This document shows positions 22,989 to 28,573 of a stretch of 28,573 nucleotides of DNA, piece after piece. The notes under the pieces are model-generated. The model was not told the DNA's origin and did not search any database. It worked only from the letters and a program-made list of their open reading frames with translations. This DNA is from an uncultured Alphaproteobacteria bacterium (GTDB lineage: Bacteria; Pseudomonadota; Alphaproteobacteria; RF32; CAG-239), in NCBI GenBank assembly GCA_944392185.1, contig CALXVW010000008.1, positions 1 through 28,573 of the forward strand, written 5' to 3'. Within the stretch, counting starts at the first letter, position 1. The number at the start of each line of letters is the position of its first letter. Position numbers and translations under genes: made by a program.

Positions 22989-24068
22989 ATGAGTACAGAG
23001 GTTTCTTTAGATATTCAAAATTTAGACGGTGGGGAAATTTTATCTCCCGCTGCAAATGTTGATTTGTCTTTGTTAAAGGATGCTAAACGTTATGGCGTTG
23101 TTATAAATGATCTTGAAAAGATCGATGCTGCTATTCCTCAAGTCGAGTTGCCAAAGCAGCAAAAGAAAAAACAAAAAGAAAGGTTGTTTTGGCAAGATTT
23201 AGATGTGAATCTTTCAGATATTATTAATTTGGTGATGGATAGTTCTGAACGACCGATTATTATGGTTAGTGATGATAAGGCCGTATATTTTAATTTTACT
23301 GCTATGCAAATGCTTGATATTAAAGATGCTAAATCCTGGAGGGAGGAACCCTTTCTTTCTTTTGTTGATAAGCAAGATTGGAATCTCTTGACTTCAAGTA
23401 TCGGTGAAATGTTGACCTCTGCCCAAAAACAGAAAATCAGGTTGCGCTCTCTTAAAGGGAAAATTTCTCCGGTTGAATTTCAGGCTATTTATTTGCCTGA
23501 TACTAAGCATTTTTCTTTTATTCTGGTTGGAAATCATCAAAACAAAAGTAATAAACCTTTTTTCAATAATTTGTATGATGATTTGACCGGATTGCCAAAC
23601 TTCTTCTTATTTGAAGACAGAGTACAAATGGCTGTTAATAATGAAAATTATAAAGATTCTCGGTTGCCGAGAGATTTAATTGCCGTGGTCGGGATTAATG
23701 TCGACAATATTGAATCTTTCAGAAAACTTCATTTGGAAGAGTTTGTTATCAAAAAACTTGCAAATACTCTTGTGCTGAGCTTAAAGAAAAATTATACCGT
23801 CGCCAGGGGACTAAAATATCATTTTTGGATTTTGATGCCTGATCTTATGAGTGGATATGATCTTGATTTGGAGATAAAAAAACTTATGGCTCTGCTTAAA
23901 GAAGGTGTAAGCGATAATTTTACGACTCATGATTTAACCGTTAGCGTTGGCGCCAGCGTTTTTCCTAACCCGGCTCGCTCTGCAAAAAAACTGATTGAAC
24001 AAGCCATAGAAGCCTTAAAGCAATCTCAGGAACAAGAGGGTAGCTCTTTAGTGATGTTTCAAAAATAA
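22989..24068 (+). CDS. PAS and degenerate GGDEF domain protein
   Basis: The frame is open from a TTG at 22980; the ATG at 22989 is preferred, giving 359 residues, although the ribosome site is weak in either case. A Lys-rich linker is followed by a PAS-like sensor (about 80-180) and then a GGDEF-type domain starting YDDLTGLPNFFLFEDRV (about 195-355). The active-site motif that should read GGDEF is replaced by G-L-K-Y-H-F near residue 274-279, so diguanylate cyclase activity is not expected. It may bind GTP or cyclic di-GMP or serve as a protein-interaction module. It shares a 127-base intergenic region with the pseudokinase operon and ends in a strong terminator. Confidence 0.82.
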   Translation: MSTEVSLDIQNLDGGEILSPAANVDLSLLKDAKRYGVVINDLEKIDAAIPQVELPKQQKKKQKERLFWQDLDVNLSDIINLVMDSSERPIIMVSDDKAVYFNFTAMQMLDIKDAKSWREEPFLSFVDKQDWNLLTSSIGEMLTSAQKQKIRLRSLKGKISPVEFQAIYLPDTKHFSFILVGNHQNKSNKPFFNNLYDDLTGLPNFFLFEDRVQMAVNNENYKDSRLPRDLIAVVGINVDNIESFRKLHLEEFVIKKLANTLVLSLKKNYTVARGLKYHFWILMPDLMSGYDLDLEIKKLMALLKEGVSDNFTTHDLTVSVGASVFPNPARSAKKLIEQAIEALKQSQEQEGSSLVMFQK

Positions 24069-24096
24069 AAAATCCCGCCTATTAGGCGGGATTTTT
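24068..24096. terminator. Bidirectional terminator
   Basis: AAAAATCCCGCCT at 24068-24080 pairs with AGGCGGGATTTTT at 24084-24096 around an ATT loop. It overlaps the end of the PAS-GGDEF gene and also serves the convergent Bax-inhibitor gene. Confidence 0.9.
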
Positions 24097-24108
24097 GAAG
24101 GTTCTTTT

Positions 24109-24837
24109 TTATCTGCGGTCGCCGAAGAAACGCAACAAGTATATAAACATATTAATGAAGTCAAGATACAATGACAAAGCCCCCGAAATCGCTTTTTTGG
24201 TAGCTATCTCATGGCTATCTCCTTCATAGTACATGTCGCGGATTCTTTGAGTATCATAAGCTGTTAAGCCAACAAAGATACCAACGGCCAAAATTGAAAT
24301 GGCATAGTCAACGCCGGGGCTTTTCATGAAAATATTTACAACCATGGCTATAATAATGCCGAACAAGCCCATCATCAAGAAAGAGCCCATGCCGGTTAAA
24401 TCTTTTTTGGTGGTGTAGCCATAGAGGCTCATGACGCCAAAGGTTCCGGCCGTGATTAAGAAAACACGAGCAACACTGGCACCCGTATAAGCCAAAAGAA
24501 TCGGTGTTAATGATGCTCCCATAACGGCCGCATAGGCCCAAAATAAGCCTTGAACCTGAGCAGGCGTTCCCTTGGCTAAAACCCAGCCAAAAGCAAATAC
24601 CATTACCAGAGGAGCAATAAACATTAACCAACCGAATCCGGACATACCGGTAACTTGGCCGAGCTGATTAACGTTAAAAAACAGTCCCAGTAAAGAAGTG
24701 TTGCCGATAATATAGGCGCTCAAGGCGGTTAGGCATAAACCGGCTGCCATAAAGTTATAAACTTTTATCATATATTGGCGCAAGCCTTCACTAACCGAGG
24801 CCGTGGCGGTTGCTTGTGAATAAGATTTGTTTTCCAT
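24109..24837 (-). CDS. Bax inhibitor-1 family membrane protein
   Basis: The 242-residue protein has seven hydrophobic segments from about residue 25 to 240, with the start of the domain at YMIKVYNFMAAGLCLTALSAY. The pattern D-T-Q-R-I-R and S-L-Y-L-D-F-I-N-M-F near the C-terminus is characteristic of the BI-1/YccA/YbhL family. Bacterial members form proton- or calcium-related leaks, or in the YccA case bind the FtsH protease. Which role applies here cannot be read from the sequence. It has its own promoter at 24873-24901 and a shared terminator. Confidence 0.92.
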   Translation of the reverse strand: MENKSYSQATATASVSEGLRQYMIKVYNFMAAGLCLTALSAYIIGNTSLLGLFFNVNQLGQVTGMSGFGWLMFIAPLVMVFAFGWVLAKGTPAQVQGLFWAYAAVMGASLTPILLAYTGASVARVFLITAGTFGVMSLYGYTTKKDLTGMGSFLMMGLFGIIIAMVVNIFMKSPGVDYAISILAVGIFVGLTAYDTQRIRDMYYEGDSHEIATKKAISGALSLYLDFINMFIYLLRFFGDRR

Positions 24838-24872
24838 TCAGTTTTCCTTTAATGTTGTGTTGTACTAAGATA

Positions 24873-24901
24873 AATATAGGGTACGAAGTTTAAAAAATCA
24901 A
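24873..24901 (-). promoter_or_regulatory. Sigma-70 promoter of the Bax-inhibitor gene
   Basis: On the minus strand TTGATT (24901-24896) is followed after 17 bases by TATATT (24878-24873), in the 72-base gap between the YgjP-like gene and the Bax-inhibitor gene. Confidence 0.6.
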
Positions 24902-24909
24902 CTTGCAAA

Positions 24910-25563
24910 TTAAACATAGCGGTAAAGCTCTTTGCCTTTTACTTTTAACCAGCGGCGGCCGTCTTTGTAATCCGGACAAAGTGAGGCAACACAATTCCAA
25001 AAATCTTCTGAGTGGTCTTGGTGCAAGAGATGTGAAACCTCATGGCAAACAAGATAGTCTATAACGTGTTTTGGGGCTAAAACTATTCGCCAATTGTAGT
25101 TGATATTGCTTTTGTTCGAGCAGCTTCCCCAACGAGATTTGGTGTCTTTGATGCTTATATGATGAACCGTTTTGCCGATTTGTTTTGCTTTGGCTACCGA
25201 AAGTTTTGATAACTCCTTAGCGGCAAGCTTTTTTAAAAAATCGCTTACTCGACGATGCAAAAACTCCGGCTCGCCGCCGACAACCAGGAAACCATCTTTG
25301 AGTATTATTCCTCTTTGGCTGCGGTGGTGGGTGATGATAACTTTTTCTCCCATTATGGAGATGCTTTCTCCGTTTTCAAATTTTTCGGCTGTGGGTAACC
25401 GGGCCAGCATATTTTGAATCCAGTCACGATGTTCTTCAACAAAATTAATGGCTTTGCGAGAGGAACAATATTTGGGAATCGTTAGTATGGGGATATGGTT
25501 TTTATCATCAATCCTCAAGGTTAGGCGTTTGGCTAAAGGAGATTTTATAATCTTTATCTCCAT
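24910..25563 (-). CDS. YgjP-like metalloprotease-family protein
   Basis: The frame is open from 25617, but the M-E-I-K-I start at 25563 avoids a 35-base overlap with the preceding gene and matches the family's N-terminus; this gives 217 residues. The C-terminal half carries the zincin motif H-E-V-S-H followed by a second metal ligand region with H-S-E-D-F-W, and upstream the conserved S-R-W-G-S-C-S. These are the marks of the YgjP/DUF45 (M48-related) family. The substrate is unknown. It lies 19 bases after the YcgN-like gene, so it is likely part of that operon. Confidence 0.85.
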   Translation of the reverse strand: MEIKIIKSPLAKRLTLRIDDKNHIPILTIPKYCSSRKAINFVEEHRDWIQNMLARLPTAEKFENGESISIMGEKVIITHHRSQRGIILKDGFLVVGGEPEFLHRRVSDFLKKLAAKELSKLSVAKAKQIGKTVHHISIKDTKSRWGSCSNKSNINYNWRIVLAPKHVIDYLVCHEVSHLLHQDHSEDFWNCVASLCPDYKDGRRWLKVKGKELYRYV

Positions 25564-25582
25564 CTTTAAGGCTTCTGCAATA

Positions 25583-26083
25583 TCAGAGGTCCGGCCAGTC
25601 AACAATGTAATCTTCATAGTCGTTTACTCCGGTTTCTGATATAATATCTCTGTTTTTTAAGGACATGCCGACCTCATGGACAGAGCTTGCTTTTTTTGTT
25701 TTTAAGGGGTGCCAATCAGGTAAATCTTGGCCGTTGTCCAAAAGCCAATAGGCGCAAGTTTTGGGCAACCAGCGGGGTTTTTCTCTCACGGCGGCCAAGT
25801 CTATGTTGCGACAATCAGGCACTTTTTTAAAACGGTGTTCATATATTTTGCAGAGGCAAGATTGGCAATCTAAAAATCGGCAAATCGTGCGCGTGAATTT
25901 GATGCGGCCGCGAATTTCAAGCTTGTTTAGGCAGCACTTTCCACAGCCATCGCATAAAAGCTCCCATTCTCTTGGAGTCATATCCTCCAGTTTTTTCTTC
26001 TTCCAAAATTCCGGTTCAATATCTTCCAAATGTTCATAGCGTTGTTCAGGATCAAAAGGAGAATCCAGCCAGTCATCAGTCAT
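25583..26083 (-). CDS. YcgN-family cysteine-cluster protein, second copy
   Basis: The 166-residue protein matches the UPF0260/YcgN family: C-D-G-C-G-K-C-C, then I-C-R-F-L-D-C with C-L-C, K-V-P-D-C and W-L-P-K-T-C-A-Y. These cysteines could bind zinc or an iron-sulfur cluster. Late in the chain L-P-D-W-H-P-L-K-T-K-K is shared with its tandem paralogue. Its start overlaps the stop of that paralogue by eight bases. Function of the family is not established. Confidence 0.85.
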   Translation of the reverse strand: MTDDWLDSPFDPEQRYEHLEDIEPEFWKKKKLEDMTPREWELLCDGCGKCCLNKLEIRGRIKFTRTICRFLDCQSCLCKIYEHRFKKVPDCRNIDLAAVREKPRWLPKTCAYWLLDNGQDLPDWHPLKTKKASSVHEVGMSLKNRDIISETGVNDYEDYIVDWPDL

Positions 26084-26516
26084 TGTCCGAATCCTCTATA
26101 ATATGCTCTTCGAGCTCTTCTTCCGGTACCAAAAGTTCGCTCACAACAGAACTTGAGACTTTTAATTCCTCGGGCAGAGGTTTCTTTGTTTTTAGCGGGT
26201 GCCAAGCCGGCAAATCTCCCGTGCGCGCTAAAATGTAATAAGCACAGGTTTCGGGAATCCAGGAAATCTTATCTATATTTTTGGGCGTCAACTTTAGGCA
26301 GGCGGGTACAAGTTTGCAGCGGTTGACATATTCGGTGCAAAGGTGTGTTTGACAATCATGATAACGGCAAATGACATCGGTTTCATAAACCTCATTCGAA
26401 TCCTCATCTTGTAGCTTGATGAGGCAACATCTACCGCAATGGGTGCAGATGGATTCCCATTCATCAGGTGTATATTCACTTAGTTTTTTTGTTTTCCAGA
26501 AGGGTTTTTGTGCCAT
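26076..26516 (-). CDS. YcgN-family cysteine-cluster protein, first copy
   Basis: The 146-residue protein has the same cysteine plan as the following gene: C-T-H-C-G-R-C-C, I-C-R-Y-H-D-C, L-C, L-V-P-A-C, and W-I-P-E-T-C-A-Y. It also shares L-P-A-W-H-P-L-K-T-K-K. The second half then becomes acidic and divergent. The tandem pair overlaps by eight bases and probably arose by duplication. It has the shorter N-terminus, which resembles the usual family layout. Confidence 0.85.
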   Translation of the reverse strand: MAQKPFWKTKKLSEYTPDEWESICTHCGRCCLIKLQDEDSNEVYETDVICRYHDCQTHLCTEYVNRCKLVPACLKLTPKNIDKISWIPETCAYYILARTGDLPAWHPLKTKKPLPEELKVSSSVVSELLVPEEELEEHIIEDSDND

Positions 26517-26593
26517 GTCTTCACTTCACTATCCGAATTATTCGCTTTTGCTATTATATTCTTTTATTTGTTAAGGATAAATGAAGATGCTTT

Positions 26594-26812
26594 TTATTCA
26601 TCATCTCTGAAATATTCTATCTTTTCTTTTTTAGATAGCTGGTATTTCAGCCATAGCCAGCGAGCTCCGGCAATCAGGAACAGCGGAATGAATACATAGG
26701 TAAACACAACTGCAAAAATGGTGGCGCCCAGTGCAATTAAAGTTACAACCGCTGCAATACCCAAGGCTGCCGCTAAGACATATAGTAAAACACTCATAAA
26801 ATTAACAGGCAT
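26594..26812 (-). CDS. Small two-segment membrane protein, unknown function
   Basis: The 72-residue protein has two hydrophobic segments (about 6-30 and 32-50) and a basic, then acidic C-terminal tail. It begins one base after the dnaB stop, so it is co-transcribed with dnaB, but no functional link is evident. M-S-V at residue 6 is an alternative start. No family is recognised. Confidence 0.65.
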   Translation of the reverse strand: MPVNFMSVLLYVLAAALGIAAVVTLIALGATIFAVVFTYVFIPLFLIAGARWLWLKYQLSKKEKIEYFRDDE

Positions 26813-26813
26813 T

Positions 26814-28289
26814 CTAATCTCCTATTCTGTCGGGCAAATATTCTTCTTTTGCCAAATTTCCAAATTGTGCATAGTCGCCGTTCCAAAACAGTTGGACTGT
26901 TCCGGTCGGGCCGTGGCGTTGTTTGCCGATAATGACTTCGGCAACATTTTGAGTGGCCCGTTTTCTGGCCTCCCATTCTTCCATGCGCTTTTGCAAATGT
27001 TCCGGTGTCTCAGAGGCTTTTTGCTGGGGCTCTTCATTTTGCAAATAGTAATGTTCGCGGTAAACAAACATAACGATATCTGCATCTTGCTCAATAGAGC
27101 CTGATTCACGCAAGTCTGACATAACGGGGCGTTTATCATCTCTTTGTTCAACACCGCGGTTTAATTGAGACAAGGCAATTACCGGAAGATTTAATTCCTT
27201 GGCCAAAATTTTCAATCCACGAGAAATCTCGGAGAGTTCTTGAACACGGTTGCCTTCAGAACGTTTGGAGCCGGTGCCTGAAATCAATTGGATATAGTCA
27301 ATAACAATGCAACCCAAGCCCTTATTTCTTTTTAGTCTTCTGGCGCGAGTGCGAATGGTGTTGATATTCAATCCCGGTGTGTCATCGATATAAAGCGGAA
27401 TCTTTTCCAACTCTCTGACAGCGGCAGCAATGCGGGTAAATTCGGCATTATCTAACTCTCCGGTGCGCATCTTGTGGCCGTTGGTTTGGGTTACGGTGGA
27501 AAGAATACGAGAAGCTAATTGGTCTGCCGACATTTCCAGCGAGAAGAAAGCAACACCTCTGGATTTTTCATCCAAATCTTTAGCATGCAGCATGTATTCG
27601 GCAACATTATAGGCAATGTTGGTGGCAAGTGCAGTTTTTCCCATAGCCGGACGGCCGGCGATGATAATCAAGTCTGAGTTGTTTAATCCTCCGGTTTTGT
27701 TATCAAGCGCATCAAGTCCGGTCGGAAGCCCCGATATTTTGCCATCTTTTTGATAGGCTTGTTCAATATGGGTTAAAGAGGATGTCAGGGCTTCTGAAAA
27801 ATCCACAAAACCTCCGTTGATATCTCCCTGATTAGAGAGTTCAAACAAACGTTTCTCTGCCTCTTCTATTTGTTCGGAGGCATCAGAATCAAGGTCCTCT
27901 TTATTGGCGTTGTTGACAATGTCAAAGCCGGTCGCTATCAGCTCGCGCCGCAGATATTTGTCATAAATAAATTGGGCATAGTACTCTGCATTGGTCAACG
28001 GCGTGGCAGAATCGGCCAGCTTTACCAAGTATTTTATACCGCCGACATCGTTTAAGGTGCCGTCTTGCTCAAAGTAGTTCTTTAGGGTGATGACATCGGC
28101 CACGTGTCCGCGGGTGATGAGCTTGGAGATAACCTCAAATATTTTGGCGTGAGTGGAATCGGCAAAATGCTGAGGTTTTAAAAATTCCGAGACTTTTTCA
28201 AACGCTTTGTTATTGGCTAAAATTGCTCCAAGCAAGGCTTGTTCGGCTTCAATGTTTTGGGGGAGTGTGCTGATGTCTGGTGCTTCCAT
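26814..28289 (-). CDS. dnaB: Replicative DNA helicase DnaB
   Basis: DnaB is the hexameric helicase that unwinds DNA at the replication fork; it moves 5' to 3' on the lagging-strand template. The 491-residue product has an N-terminal helical domain (about 8-110), a linker, and the RecA-like core with Walker A GRPAMGKT at 212-219. Walker B is C-I-V-I-D-Y-I-Q-L, and S-Q-L-N-R-G-V-E-Q-R matches the family. A low-similarity insert (E-E-P-Q-Q-K-A-S-E and following) sits before the C-terminal G-K-Q-R-H-G-P-T-G. The small membrane gene follows in the same operon. Upstream lie three contiguous DnaA-box-like 9-mers. Confidence 0.97.
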   Translation of the reverse strand: MEAPDISTLPQNIEAEQALLGAILANNKAFEKVSEFLKPQHFADSTHAKIFEVISKLITRGHVADVITLKNYFEQDGTLNDVGGIKYLVKLADSATPLTNAEYYAQFIYDKYLRRELIATGFDIVNNANKEDLDSDASEQIEEAEKRLFELSNQGDINGGFVDFSEALTSSLTHIEQAYQKDGKISGLPTGLDALDNKTGGLNNSDLIIIAGRPAMGKTALATNIAYNVAEYMLHAKDLDEKSRGVAFFSLEMSADQLASRILSTVTQTNGHKMRTGELDNAEFTRIAAAVRELEKIPLYIDDTPGLNINTIRTRARRLKRNKGLGCIVIDYIQLISGTGSKRSEGNRVQELSEISRGLKILAKELNLPVIALSQLNRGVEQRDDKRPVMSDLRESGSIEQDADIVMFVYREHYYLQNEEPQQKASETPEHLQKRMEEWEARKRATQNVAEVIIGKQRHGPTGTVQLFWNGDYAQFGNLAKEEYLPDRIGD

Positions 28290-28386
28290 AGTTCTAAACT
28301 TTTATAAAGATTGTTGAAATTGCTTTTGTTTATAGCAATAAAAATTTAAAACACCAACTATATTTCTTGTTCAATATTTTCAACCC

Positions 28387-28413
28387 TGTGGATTGTGGGG
28401 ATAACGGGGATAA
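28387..28413 (-). repeat. Three contiguous DnaA-box-like 9-mers upstream of dnaB
   Basis: On the plus strand the 9-mers are TGTGGATTG, TGGGGATAA and CGGGGATAA, end to end. Read on the minus strand they are TTATCCCCG, TTATCCCCA and CAATCCACA, one or two mismatches from TTATCCACA. The tandem unit GGGGATAAC is repeated perfectly at 28397-28405 and 28406-28414. They lie about 100 bases ahead of the dnaB start codon. Confidence 0.45.
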
Positions 28414-28439
28414 CTAAAAACCCCCGCCTCTCAATGATC

Positions 28440-28573
28440 TGTACCACTGAAAAGTGGAAATAAAAAAGAAATCCCCTGAGGGGTGTAAGTCAAGCAGGAG
28501 GATTAAGCAAATGGCATCGGCGTTGAGCCGGTGTCATTTTGTTTAAGCTCCACTGACAACGTTCATTATTATA
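28440..28573. other. Right edge: hairpin-rich segment, unresolved
   Basis: Three hairpins lie within 100 bases: CCACT-GAAA-AGTGG at 28444-28457, CCCC-TGA-GGGG at 28473-28483, and a nine-pair stem (two wobbles) at 28513-28521 with 28527-28535 around GTTGA. The second hairpin is followed on the minus strand by a U-rich run, so it could end a transcript. A minus-strand frame is open from 28573 to a stop at 28490-28492 (27 residues). On the plus strand AGGAGG at 28496-28501 precedes an 11-residue frame at 28511-28546. The segment could be the end of an insertion sequence, a structured leader or a gene tail. It cannot be decided here. Confidence 0.3.

Noticed and set aside
26822..27154. 110-residue minus-strand frame within dnaB
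   Set aside because: It is an alternative frame of dnaB on the same strand without its own ribosome site.

Overview
The window looks like chromosomal DNA of an AT-rich, flagellated alphaproteobacterium. The evidence is gene content and order: FliX, which is known from alphaproteobacteria; a DksA with one finger cysteine; a maf-rng-yacG block; a DUF6476-like gene divergent from rluD-rpoH; and rho on one side and coaE-dnaQ on the other side of an AT-rich gap. Intergenic spaces are short, several convergent genes overlap at their stops, and hairpin terminators are clear. No tRNA, rRNA, CRISPR array or complete insertion sequence was recognised. A more exact taxon cannot be named from sequence alone.

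Layout. Positions 1-3120 hold rho (minus), a 486-base AT-rich gap with DnaA boxes, and coaE-dnaQ (plus). In many alphaproteobacteria this neighbourhood surrounds the replication origin, so the gap is proposed as oriC. Positions 3140-6540 hold envelope or secreted proteins of mostly unknown role plus a HAD pyrimidine 5'-nucleotidase-like enzyme. Positions 6700-10244 run on the plus strand: a pilin-like protein, fliX, dksA, maf, rng and yacG.

Positions 10241-18220 are the most unusual part. This is a minus-strand operon of about 8 kb that starts with a DUF6476-like gene. It continues through a soluble protein, a large protein with disordered ends, two paralogous membrane proteins and a VirD4/TraG-type coupling ATPase. 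It ends with a colicin-like HNH protein translationally coupled to a SUKH (SMI1/KNR4)-like protein. No mating-pore genes and no relaxase lie in the window. A working idea is an orphan coupling-protein export module with a nuclease/immunity pair at its end.

Positions 18296-20316 hold rluD and rpoH, with a sigma-32-like promoter ahead of rpoH. Positions 20322-24096 hold a tail-anchored pseudokinase with a small membrane partner, divergent from a PAS-GGDEF protein whose GGDEF motif is degenerate. Positions 24109-28289 hold, on the minus strand, dnaB, a small membrane protein, two YcgN-like cysteine-cluster proteins in tandem, a YgjP-like metalloprotease and a Bax-inhibitor-1 family protein. Upstream of dnaB sit three contiguous DnaA-box-like 9-mers. 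The last 130 bases hold hairpins and may be the edge of another element.
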